From: an uncultured Prochlorococcus sp.
GTDB lineage: Bacteria; Cyanobacteriota; Cyanobacteriia; PCC-6307; Cyanobiaceae
Direction: 5' to 3'
DNA: 64,000 nt
NCBI GenBank assembly: GCA_902538225.1
Contig: CACBEF010000003.1
Coordinates: 62,001-126,000, forward strand
Below the pieces are notes generated by a model. The model was not told the DNA's origin and made no database searches. It saw only the letters and a list, made by a program, of their open reading frames with translations. The position numbers were made by a program, and so were the translations under genes. Within the stretch, counting starts at the first letter, position 1. Every line of letters starts with the position of its first letter. Positions 19,322 through 28,432 of the stretch are shown piece after piece.

Positions 19322-19468
19322 TTAATTGCAACAAACCAGGCAATCTTCTTGATTTGGATAATCTATACATTCTTTATTTAAAATTTCTTCTAAAAAATCT
19401 ACTTTTTTAACATAATAAAGATCTTTTAATTTTTTGTTTGGAACCGTGAACTGAGTTTGTAGTTTCAT
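19322..19468 (-). CDS. Cys-tail micro-protein, 48 aa
   Basis: Hand translation MKLQTQFTVPNKKLKDLYYVKKVDFLEEILNKECIDYPNQEDCLVCCN. Confidence 0.65.
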   Translation of the reverse strand: MKLQTQFTVPNKKLKDLYYVKKVDFLEEILNKECIDYPNQEDCLVCCN

Positions 19469-19483
19469 TTTCTCTTCTCCTAA

Positions 19484-19585
19484 TTAATACTGTTTTTTGA
19501 ATCCATTCCAAGTTTGAGAAAACCTTAATCCCATATAAGAAATTAAAATTGTCCAAAATAAAATTTCTATACCTAAATTAGTCAT
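19484..19585 (-). CDS. Single-TM micro-protein, 33 aa
   Basis: Hand translation MTNLGIEILFWTILISYMGLRFSQTWNGFKKQY with GGAGG-like RBS. Confidence 0.5.
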   Translation of the reverse strand: MTNLGIEILFWTILISYMGLRFSQTWNGFKKQY

Positions 19586-19671
19586 TTGCTTGGCCTCCTT
19601 TCTATCTGATTATTCTTTAGTACGGGTATTATGTAAAAATCAAGCGTAAGAATACCTAAAAGTTAAAGTTT

Positions 19672-19824
19672 TTAATCACAAAAAATCTTGCAATGGTTGT
19701 TACTCGGATGTTCTGTACATTCATTATTCCAATAAACTTCAATTTTTTTGAGCTTATTATCAAATGAAAGTTCTTTTTTATCCAAATTAATTTCTTGGAT
19801 AGTAAATGTGTCATTTAGTGCCAT
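19672..19824 (-). CDS. Cys-tail micro-protein, 50 aa
   Basis: Likely start MALNDTFTIQ within ORF 19672-19929; C terminus NNECTEHPSNNHCKIFCD matches the tail of 19322-19468. Confidence 0.7.
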   Translation of the reverse strand: MALNDTFTIQEINLDKKELSFDNKLKKIEVYWNNECTEHPSNNHCKIFCD

Positions 19825-20190
19825 AAGACTTACCCCTTGCCTACAACTATGTTCTAATTCATTTGAATAGTAAATTTCAAGTTTTATGTGTGCGGTTAGA
19901 GGAACAAAATTGTACGGATTAAGGATCAAAAAAAAATCTCAAATTATGAATAATTGCAAGGAAAATATCTTCAAAAAATTTATTCCAACTTTAAAAAATT
20001 TGTATAAATTTTGCTAGAAATTTTATTCTCTTAATACCTTCTTAGGTCTGCTAGTATCTATCATTCATCTAATCTATCTGCATATTATCTTAAAATCTCA
20101 GCCATCTTCTGAGGTGGAATTTCTTTTTGATATTCTCTACAAAAATCAAAAAATTTATCTAAGAAATCTTTATTGAAGAAGATATAAAAA

Positions 20191-20286
20191 TTAGCGTTTC
20201 ATTTTAAAAGTAAAGTATGCAAACCCACCAAGCAATAAAAGACTCACAACCCCATAAGTAATCGCTATTCCGTAGATGTAAGTCAT
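20191..20286 (-). CDS. Single-TM micro-protein, 31 aa
   Basis: MTYIYGIAITYGVVSLLLLGGFAYFTFKMKR; ATGA overlap with upstream gene. Confidence 0.55.
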   Translation of the reverse strand: MTYIYGIAITYGVVSLLLLGGFAYFTFKMKR

Positions 20287-20423
20287 TTATTTATAAAGAC
20301 ATAAGCAGAATATAAATAAACTAAGAAAACTCCAATGGCTATGGAACTTCCATAAATAAGAAAGTTCCAAAATCTATATAATTTAGGTTTTTTAAATTCT
20401 TTTTCTTCTTCTTTAGTAATCAT
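20283..20423 (-). CDS. Single-TM micro-protein, 46 aa
   Basis: MITKEEEKEFKKPKLYRFWNFLIYGSSIAIGVFLVYLYSAYVFINK; ATGA overlaps on both sides. Confidence 0.55.
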   Translation of the reverse strand: MITKEEEKEFKKPKLYRFWNFLIYGSSIAIGVFLVYLYSAYVFINK

Positions 20424-20536
20424 TTATTTTCTTTTTCTTTTCTGGCAGCATTACCTTTTGCTCTTAATACCAAAGTTATCGTAAGGGCAGCGCTTAATAT
20501 CAAAGCATCAATTAATAGGTGCGGGGAAATATTCAT
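20420..20536 (-). CDS. Single-TM micro-protein, 38 aa
   Basis: MNISPHLLIDALILSAALTITLVLRAKGNAARKEKENK; ATGA overlap with downstream gene. Confidence 0.55.
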   Translation of the reverse strand: MNISPHLLIDALILSAALTITLVLRAKGNAARKEKENK

Positions 20537-20595
20537 CAGCTGAAAAGAGAAATAAGAAGAGTCATTATCTTTTCATCAATAAATCTATTAAACAT

Positions 20596-20622
20596 TAAAA
20601 AAGAGGGGTTTTCCCCTCTAAG
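20596..20622. terminator. Bidirectional terminator-like hairpin
   Basis: AAAAAGAGGGG tttt CCCCTCT. Confidence 0.6.
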
Positions 20623-20921
20623 TTTAGATCGACTGTCAATCAAAGTCTATTTTAGCTTTTTGGCTTCTCTTAAAAAAATAGTATTTTATTTAGCCAGAGC
20701 AAGAGAAGGCACCTGCAAGGATATTTTTAAAAATTGGTGCTTGACCCAAGGCATACAAAAAGAAAGTTGATGATGCGAGAGTAATAGCTATTTTTGAAAC
20801 CCTGTTAACTTTCAAATTTGAGACTTTTGCAAATGTAGAGTTCATTTGTTCCTTTATTTAATGATCTTATAATAGCTGCAAAAATTAAATATTCAGCATC
20901 AATATTTACCAAAGAATAATT

Positions 20922-21125
20922 TTATTGCTCCTTTTTCTCGGCTTGCATTTTTACTAGTTCAAATTCTTTTTTAGAAACTATTCTGATTTTGTATGCTGGA
21001 TATCTTGTTTTCCACCATTTATTGATCGAAATAGCTACTCCTTCTAAATTTTGGGTACAAATATTGACCCATAGAATCTTAGTTTCAACTTCTTTGTAGA
21101 ATTCCCAACTTGTAGGTGAAGTCAT
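20922..21125 (-). CDS. Conserved hypothetical protein
   Basis: ORF 67 aa. Confidence 0.6.
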   Translation of the reverse strand: MTSPTSWEFYKEVETKILWVNICTQNLEGVAISINKWWKTRYPAYKIRIVSKKEFELVKMQAEKKEQ

Positions 21126-21360
21126 TTAAAAATCGCAAATAAAAAAAAAATTTATAATTGTTTAAAAAATTCAATAAATTTTGGTATATGGTCCATAAGC
21201 TTAAACTTTTGTTTTTTTAATAAGAGGATGCAGTTGAAGATATAGAGTTTTCATTAAGTGGTAATAAAAAACTTTAAACAAAAGATTTATATCACTTTCC
21301 CCTTCTAGGAAAGTATTACTTTAATTTTATAACGAGTTTCAATTAAAAAATATCTCCGCA

Positions 21361-21388
21361 AAGAAGGGGCCAAAAATTGACCCCTCTT
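21361..21388. terminator. Terminator-like hairpin
   Basis: AAGAAGGGG ccaaaaattga CCCCTCTT. Confidence 0.5.
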
Positions 21389-21474
21389 GGTGAAACTCTT
21401 CCAAAGAAACACCATTAAAATCTTACTCTGAAAGTTGCAAAGTTAAACAAATTAACAAAATCAAGATTAACAGT

Positions 21475-21684
21475 TTATGCGGCCTTTTTAAAAGGGTTCA
21501 TATTCCTTAAAAAGTTATTACTTTTGCCGGTATTCATTTTTCTATATCTTTGATTTATATCCAGGATATACTTTCTAGCTTTTTTATCACTTTCAATTTT
21601 CTTTTTTCGAAGACGTAAAGCCCTTAAATCCTCTATGGACATTAGGCCATCATCTTCATTGAAATTTAAATGATCAAATTGCAT
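21475..21684 (-). CDS. Conserved hypothetical protein, basic
   Basis: ORF 69 aa. Confidence 0.6.
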   Translation of the reverse strand: MQFDHLNFNEDDGLMSIEDLRALRLRKKKIESDKKARKYILDINQRYRKMNTGKSNNFLRNMNPFKKAA

Positions 21685-22059
21685 CAGTTTAAGAAATTAA
21701 GTTTCTTCTTTAAGTGCAAGATTAACAACCTTATCTTTATTTGCAATAGAGATAATTAACCAACTTAACTCAAATTAGTTATTCAATTTTCAGAAAGCTA
21801 TGAATTTAAGTATTAAAAACTTCCTAAAGTCAAGAAAAACTTTTGATTGAATTAGTTGGAACTTCTACAGATACAAATGATTCTCCATAATGAGATTCGG
21901 CTGATCTTATCAGTAACCAGTAAAAGAAATTTACTAAAGCTTTTTCCACGAGGATTTAGTAACTAATTAAAATAAACTCATCATTTTTGTAATAGCAATA
22001 TACAAAATAAATTTATTACGCAATCAAGATATTTTTCTCATAAAGCATAGATTTATATG

Positions 22060-22142
22060 GAGAGAAAAATTTGCGCTCTCAGGCTTTAGGCAGCGGACTA
22101 AATCCTCGTGGAGAATTGGACTTTAGCCCGCTCTATTTTTTT
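22060..22142 (+). ncRNA. Candidate small RNA with intrinsic terminator
   Basis: Strong hairpin AGCGGACTAAATCC/GGACTTTAGCCCGCT then TATTTTTTT, with no upstream ORF. Confidence 0.4.
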
Positions 22143-22466
22143 AGCAAAAGAAAAATAACACTGCAAGGTAACTAGATCACCAATTATTCTTTTTATTCTG
22201 AATAAGCATTTACAGGTTAATTGATCAAAAGTATCTGAGCATAGGTTGATATTGTTTATTGTATAGGAATGCTACAAAACTTAAGTTATATCAATGGATT
22301 CAGTATTTTTGCTCATTGATATATTGATTCTTAGAATAATATTATTATTGATGCCTAAAGAAGGTTTAATTTTGAAAAAAATAATTAAATTTTTTAAACT
22401 ACTTCAGAGACGAATTGACATTCGTAACTCAGAGACTGAATTGAAATTTATATTGGAAAATAAATA

Positions 22467-22613
22467 ATGGGATTCCCACATTGCCCTATTTGTGTAGTTC
22501 TAGCATTTGTTTCAGTTTTTATGGGAGTTACTCGTAGTTATATGTTCTATATTCTTGTTCGGGAGTTTATGAGAGCCGAATCTACTTTTAAATTGAAGTT
22601 TAGTTTCTATTAA
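22467..22613 (+). CDS. Small membrane protein, 48 aa
   Basis: MGFPHCPICVVLAFVSVFMGVTRSYMFYILVREFMRAESTFKLKFSFY. Confidence 0.4.
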   Translation: MGFPHCPICVVLAFVSVFMGVTRSYMFYILVREFMRAESTFKLKFSFY

Positions 22614-22749
22614 TTGTTGACATCTAAGTATAAATACTTTATAAATAGATTGTAGTGAATACTACAAAATCGTCCGATCTACCATCTGATAGACCGCAGT
22701 ACGACTCAAGCCATAGGACGGGGACTTGAGCAAGTTCAGGAGCTGCATC

Positions 22750-22851
22750 ATGGTAAACATGTATTTCAATGGAAAGTCATTCGTATATTGTAGAAAACAA
22801 GAAGAAAAGATTATAAAGCTTACTTATAGAGGATCTATTTACTTGAAATAA
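22750..22851 (+). CDS. Short DUF4278-like protein, 33 aa
   Basis: MVNMYFNGKSFVYCRKQEEKIIKLTYRGSIYLK; contains LTYRGxxY motif. Confidence 0.55.
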   Translation: MVNMYFNGKSFVYCRKQEEKIIKLTYRGSIYLK

Positions 22852-23331
22852 GATTTCTAATTTCTTTTTTAAAAAAGTTTGGACATTTATTGACGTTTTT
22901 GGATTAAGTATTTTTTAATACTTTATAAGAAAAACTTATTGTTGAGATATTTTTTACCTATTTAAAAATTCATATATTCGTATATTTAGTAACGAGAAAT
23001 AAATTTTAAAATAATTAATTTGTAATTAGATTTTTAAAAGGTTATGCAACCTATTTCTGAGGAACTTTACAAAAAAATAGTTGAGAGTTCTAAAAAATGA
23101 GTAAGTTACTAATTGCTTTATTGGCTTTAGATATAGGCGTTAGTCTGTCTAAAGTTTTTATTTTTACCTGAAAATCAAATTACTTAGCATAAAAGAAGCA
23201 ATTGTTTTCTAAAACAAGAAATAGTTACTGGGTATTATTTATTTGATCTATTTATTTTATAAAATAAAAAATTAAACCAACAAAAGAACTTCCTACAAGT
23301 AGTAGCACCATTAAAAGTGCTATTAACTTTG

Positions 23332-23718
23332 CTAATCCCATAAAGATAAATCCGAATTTCCTGTAGATCTTTGCATCCAGTGAATTTTCCAAACATTATT
23401 TACTTTTTTAAAAATTGACGTAACTGTTGGTAAGTCATCATTAGATGTCCCTTTATAAGAAAATTTTGAACCTAGTGTAAAAATGCACATTACTATATTT
23501 TCGCTTAAAAATTCGAATCGGTGAATTTTAGTTATTTCTGCCTTTTCTTGAACAATTTCATCAGTAATCATTTGTTCGAAACCTTTTGCATCTATAGGAT
23601 TACCACTCGGTCTTATGAATAAAAAATCTGAAGTCGCATTGTTAACAAAAAATGAGGCCATTTTTTTTGGATTAGCAAACTCATTTAATAATGAAATTAT
23701 TGTTTCTTTATCATTCAT
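23332..23718 (-). CDS. SnoaL/NTF2-like fold protein
   Basis: ORF 128 aa; NTF2-like pattern. Confidence 0.65.
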   Translation of the reverse strand: MNDKETIISLLNEFANPKKMASFFVNNATSDFLFIRPSGNPIDAKGFEQMITDEIVQEKAEITKIHRFEFLSENIVMCIFTLGSKFSYKGTSNDDLPTVTSIFKKVNNVWKIHWMQRSTGNSDLSLWD

Positions 23719-24004
23719 AAATAAAGGGATGTAATCCTTCTAGTTTAGAACTACTATTTAAAATTTACAAATCGAAATGGGATAATTCTAAAAAAAATTC
23801 GTTAGGATGTTTAAAATAATTAGATTTTAATGTAAATCATGATCAATTCATTAAACAAATTATTGCCTGTTGGCAAAAAGGTCAAAAAATATTTGCCTTT
23901 CTTTATTGGATTTAAATTACTTACTTTTACTGGCTTTCTTACTTATTTAATGAATCGCTAATTGATAAAACCCTAAAAATAAAGTTTAACTAAATTAAGA
24001 TCTA

Positions 24005-24217
24005 GTGAATAAAGAAGAACGAACTAAAAGATTTAAGTCTATGTCAAGTTTGCAAAGACAAGAATTGATATTAAAGAAGATGAAAGAGAGAGGCATAGAG
24101 GTAGGAAGTGGAATTCCTAACAAAAAATACGATAGCAAAGAGGTTTATGAATTAATTCATATTGCTAATTGCTTCCCAGAATTAAGAGATAGGAAAAAAA
24201 TATTTAGTTTTCTTTAA
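24005..24217 (+). CDS. Small conserved hypothetical protein
   Basis: ORF 70 aa. Confidence 0.5.
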   Translation: MNKEERTKRFKSMSSLQRQELILKKMKERGIEVGSGIPNKKYDSKEVYELIHIANCFPELRDRKKIFSFL

Positions 24218-24226
24218 TTAAGTTAT

Positions 24227-24607
24227 TTATTTTGGTTCCCTTATCGCAGCAATAATTAATCCACCTATCAATCCGAGATTAATAAATAATGCTCTTTGAT
24301 GGAAAGGAAATACATGAAAAATTATTGTTGTTGGAATAAGAAATAGTAATAAAAAGACTGAACCAATTTTTTGTTTTTCTCCAAATATGAAAAATCCGGA
24401 ACCCAAGATAAGACATATAATAGCTCCCACTAGAAGAACAGATGAAATTATTTCAGGGATGCCTTTTGAAGAAATATATTCAACTGTTTTTTCAAAATTA
24501 TTTATTTTGCCAGGTATGTCTGAGATAAATATTGCTGAAATTGATACTCTTGAAAAAAAATCTAAAAAAGATTTGATGCTTTTATTTTTCAAAAAAGAAT
24601 TTTTCAT
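24227..24607 (-). CDS. DoxX family membrane protein
   Basis: FFSRVSISAIFISDIPGKINNFEKTVEYISSKGIPEI... DoxX-like. Confidence 0.75.
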   Translation of the reverse strand: MKNSFLKNKSIKSFLDFFSRVSISAIFISDIPGKINNFEKTVEYISSKGIPEIISSVLLVGAIICLILGSGFFIFGEKQKIGSVFLLLFLIPTTIIFHVFPFHQRALFINLGLIGGLIIAAIREPK

Positions 24608-24806
24608 AAATTTATTATAAGAAAAAAAATTGTTGAGTTTAATAAATACTTAATTAGTCTGAAATACTTTTTAAGTTTTCTCAATGAGGTTTAACTCAAT
24701 TAATAGAAATCTTTTTAATTAATGTGAATCTTTATAAGGTAATTAATAGTAATTGATGAATTGTCTTTTTATATTTATGAAATGATAAATCTAATTAAAA
24801 TAAATA

Positions 24807-25283
24807 ATGTTTAAAAAATTTCTTTTGACTTCTGTTTTACTTTTAAGTTCCCTTATGATCATATATCCTTCAAAAAAAGAAAATACAAATTTTTTCGATT
24901 ATTGTTATTCTCTAGAAAAAATAATTTCTAGAAATGCATTAGAAAAAAGTAAGAATCTATCGAAGAATTTTAAGCCTTTTGCAAAAGATATTACTCTATT
25001 TGGGACTAACAAAACTCAAGGTAATTTCGCTAATAAGATGATTAATCAATATAAAAATTCCAAAAAATTATTTATTATAAATCTTGTTCCAAATCAAATT
25101 TATTGTTTAGCAGGATATTGGATTGAGGAGGTAAGTCCAGGAAAATTTGAATCCATTTTCTATGAGAAAACCAAACAAAAAATAAATGAATATAAAAATA
25201 CAAAAAAAGAAGTAGATGAATTTATTAAAGGAATTAATTTAGAATATAAATCTATAAAAAAAGAAATTAATGAATTTTTTTAG
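24807..25283 (+). CDS. Hypothetical exported protein
   Basis: ORF 158 aa with hydrophobic N terminus. Confidence 0.5.
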   Translation: MFKKFLLTSVLLLSSLMIIYPSKKENTNFFDYCYSLEKIISRNALEKSKNLSKNFKPFAKDITLFGTNKTQGNFANKMINQYKNSKKLFIINLVPNQIYCLAGYWIEEVSPGKFESIFYEKTKQKINEYKNTKKEVDEFIKGINLEYKSIKKEINEFF

Positions 25284-25562
25284 AAAATTAAAATCTTAGT
25301 TCTAATAAAATTGATTTATTCGTTATGGTTGATTCATTTTTTTTAGATTGCGAAATAAAAAATAGCAGTAATCCCAAAATAATTACAAATCCAAAAATTG
25401 ATAAAGATTAATTTATTTTCTTTTTGAAATTAAATTTTTCAAGTATTTTATTTTGCTTTAATTAAAAAAATTGCTTATTATACATCTAAATTAGAACTTT
25501 AAAAAGAAAATCACGAATATTATTTAATTAATTTTAGTATTATTTAATTGATATTTAATAGC

Positions 25563-25706
25563 ATGAACATTTACCTATTCTGGATATTATTTTTAGCTCT
25601 ATGGGCAATAGTTCCCTTAATGATTATTAAAGGTAGAGTTGACGAAGAGCCTAAGATTCAGACCTCACCAAAAGTTAAAGCCAAAAAAAAAGGTTGGTTC
25701 AATTAG
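25563..25706 (+). CDS. Single-TM micro-protein, 47 aa
   Basis: MNIYLFWILFLALWAIVPLMIIKGRVDEEPKIQTSPKVKAKKKGWFN. Confidence 0.55.
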   Translation: MNIYLFWILFLALWAIVPLMIIKGRVDEEPKIQTSPKVKAKKKGWFN

Positions 25707-25983
25707 ATAATTAATAGACTTTAATTTTGATTAATTTCAAATCTTTATAATTAAAGATTTCAAAATCTATCTAGCTATATATCCCCTCCCAATTAATTTA
25801 TTTTTTTAAATTACGTTTAATTATAATTTCAAAATTTTCGAAATAATATATACGTTTTTCGCAGTCAAATAATCTCTTAAGGAGATTTTTTAGAAAAAAA
25901 ATTTTGTAATCTTTTATTAGAAAAATTTAAAATTTCTGTGGTAGAGTTTAATTCAAATTGCTTTTAGATAATTTGTTAAATAT

Positions 25984-27069
25984 ATGATATCTATAGTAAT
26001 ACCAACATTTAATGAGATAAAAAATATCTCTGAGATAATAAATCAATTATTAATACTTGATTTTTCATCCGATATCGAAATAATTATAGTTGATGATAAT
26101 TCAAGAGACGGTACAGCAGATAAAGTTAGAGAATTAGTGCATAATGACAAGCGTATTCGTTTGATAAATAGAGTTGGTAGGTCAGGTCTTTCAAGCGCTA
26201 TAAAAGAAGGATGTTTATGTGCTTCTGGTGAGTTAGTAGTAGTTATGGATGCTGATGGTCAGCATGAACCTTCTTACATAAGAAGAGCATTAAAGTATAT
26301 AGAAAGCTCAAAAGTTGATATTGTTGTAGGAAGTCGTTTTACAATAGGATCTAAAATTAGGGGGTTAAGTAAAAGTAGAGAAAGAGGTTCATCTTTGGCT
26401 AATTTTTTAGCTCGGTTGAGTCTATATGGTTACTACAGTTATTTATCAGACTATATGAGTGGATTTTTTGTTTTTAACAGAAAGGTATGTCTTGAATTTA
26501 TAGAAAAAATTGATGTAAATGGGTTTAAATTTTTTTATGAATTATTAGCTGTAAGTAAAGGGAAATTGAAAGTTAATGAAATTCCAATCCATTTTAAAGA
26601 ACGGTTACATGGTTTTTCTAAGCTTGATTTGCCTGTGATATGGGACTTCTTTATTTCGTTAATACATTCTTTCATAAGGAGAATTATTCCAAGAAGGGCT
26701 GTTAGTTTTGCCTTGGTTGGTTCTATTGGAGTATTCGTTCAACTTTTTACAATTTACTTTTTAATGGGAGTTTTAAATTTGGCTTTTGAACAAGTTCTTC
26801 CAGTAGGCGTTATAGTCGCAGCCAGTTCAAATTTTTTAATTAACAATTTACTTACTTTTAGGATAAATAGGTTAGTAGGTAAAAGCTTTTTTTTTGGACT
26901 TTTAAAATTTCTTTTAGTATCTTCCCTCCCAATAATTGCTAATATCGGTGTTACTAATTTATTTTACAGCCAATTATCAGTTAATACATTTATTTCTCAA
27001 ATTGGTGGAATTTTAGTGGTATTTATATGGAATTATGCTGCCTCTTCAAAAGTTGTATGGAATAATTAA
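25984..27069 (+). CDS. GT2 (DPM1-like) glycosyltransferase with C-terminal GtrA domain
   Basis: ISIVIPTFNEIKNISEII, VDDNSRDGT, VVMDADGQHEP; four-TM GtrA-like tail. Confidence 0.9.
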   Translation: MISIVIPTFNEIKNISEIINQLLILDFSSDIEIIIVDDNSRDGTADKVRELVHNDKRIRLINRVGRSGLSSAIKEGCLCASGELVVVMDADGQHEPSYIRRALKYIESSKVDIVVGSRFTIGSKIRGLSKSRERGSSLANFLARLSLYGYYSYLSDYMSGFFVFNRKVCLEFIEKIDVNGFKFFYELLAVSKGKLKVNEIPIHFKERLHGFSKLDLPVIWDFFISLIHSFIRRIIPRRAVSFALVGSIGVFVQLFTIYFLMGVLNLAFEQVLPVGVIVAASSNFLINNLLTFRINRLVGKSFFFGLLKFLLVSSLPIIANIGVTNLFYSQLSVNTFISQIGGILVVFIWNYAASSKVVWNN

Positions 27070-28424
27070 CTAAATAAAAATTTAGTATAAAAAATAATAT
27101 TTTTGATACCAAATCCGACTGGGTTTGAGACTAAATATCTTCCAATTGACCAACAACAATGGGGAATACCAAAAAATAAAAGAACATAATTGTAATTTCT
27201 AATTGAAGAAAATTGAGGAATTATTTTTGTAAGAATTTGTTGGCCTTTCAAAGTGGATAAAAAATATGATAGTTTTTTGAAGCCGAATGTTTGGTATAAG
27301 AATGAAAATAATAATGCTGATGATGTAAGCCACATAAATATCCATCTTCCAATATCAACAAATAAAAACATGGGTATGAATGCTAAGAATTGAGAGCAAA
27401 CTATTGTTCTTTTTAATTTTTGGTTAAGGTCTTTTTTCTTACCAATAAAAAGTTTTATAGATATAAATATGGTTAATAACCACATGCCAGGATGCCAAAA
27501 AATAAATAAGTTAAATTGAGATATAAGACTACTTGTAAATACTTGAGAGGTACCCCAACCTATAGCAGCTATTGCGCCTGAAGGTTCTTTTTCATAAAGC
27601 CCAGAAACAGATGGGATTATTTCAGCCAGGGACTGCCAACTTTGGTGAATCATTAATGATTGATTTATATCACCTTTAAAAACCCAACAAAAAACGAAAG
27701 AAAGGATTGCGGGCAACAAAAATAAAGTCGCACAAAAAAATGATTGAAAGATATTTTTTTTGCCTTTTTTCTCAAAAATTGAAGAAATAATTAATAAGCT
27801 TGGCAATCCCCAAATTCCGTAACTTTCATGAGAAAAAATGGCAACTATAGATATGAAATTTACGCTAAAAAATGCAATCAACTTATTGATACTTTTGTGA
27901 TACAGAGCTTTCATTATTAATAGAGAAAGACCATATAAGAGCACTAAAAAAGTATCTTTTCGGACAAAATAATCTTCAGATATTGGTCCAAGTATTATTA
28001 ATTGAGATAATAAAAAAGATTTTTCAAATGAATTCTTACAGAAATATAGAATTAGTACAATTAGGCATACTAAGGAAAATATACTAAAAATCCATACTAA
28101 TAATATTGGAGATATCGAATATTGGTTAGAAATAAAATGAATTAATTCACCTGGTAAGCCTCTTCTTACGAATCCACCTGCATAGGATATAAGCCATTCG
28201 CCAACTGTCCAAGAATTATCATAAAATCTATTTTTATATAAATTTAGAGGTATTCCTAATATTATTAATAAAGTGAATAAGATTTCAAATGAAAATTTTT
28301 GATTAGAAGGTTTGTTAAATGAAAATTGTTTTCTTAAACTATTAATATTAAATTGTTTAATATTGATTATTTGCATAGTAAATTCATTTCCATATTTTAT
28401 GAATATCGTTTCAAGTGATTTCAA
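27066..28424 (-). CDS. Polytopic membrane protein, possible glycosyltransferase-type
   Basis: ORF 452 aa, many TM; GGFVRRGLPGEL motif; start may be 28376 (MQIINIK). Confidence 0.7.
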   Translation of the reverse strand: MKSLETIFIKYGNEFTMQIINIKQFNINSLRKQFSFNKPSNQKFSFEILFTLLIILGIPLNLYKNRFYDNSWTVGEWLISYAGGFVRRGLPGELIHFISNQYSISPILLVWIFSIFSLVCLIVLILYFCKNSFEKSFLLSQLIILGPISEDYFVRKDTFLVLLYGLSLLIMKALYHKSINKLIAFFSVNFISIVAIFSHESYGIWGLPSLLIISSIFEKKGKKNIFQSFFCATLFLLPAILSFVFCWVFKGDINQSLMIHQSWQSLAEIIPSVSGLYEKEPSGAIAAIGWGTSQVFTSSLISQFNLFIFWHPGMWLLTIFISIKLFIGKKKDLNQKLKRTIVCSQFLAFIPMFLFVDIGRWIFMWLTSSALLFSFLYQTFGFKKLSYFLSTLKGQQILTKIIPQFSSIRNYNYVLLFFGIPHCCWSIGRYLVSNPVGFGIKNIIFYTKFLFS

Positions 28425-28432
28425 TCAAGATA

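Noticed and set aside
20519-20770. Plus-strand ORF, 83 aa
   Set aside because: Crosses a terminator-like GGGG-TTTT-CCCC hairpin and overlaps the minus-strand micro-gene start; unlikely coding.
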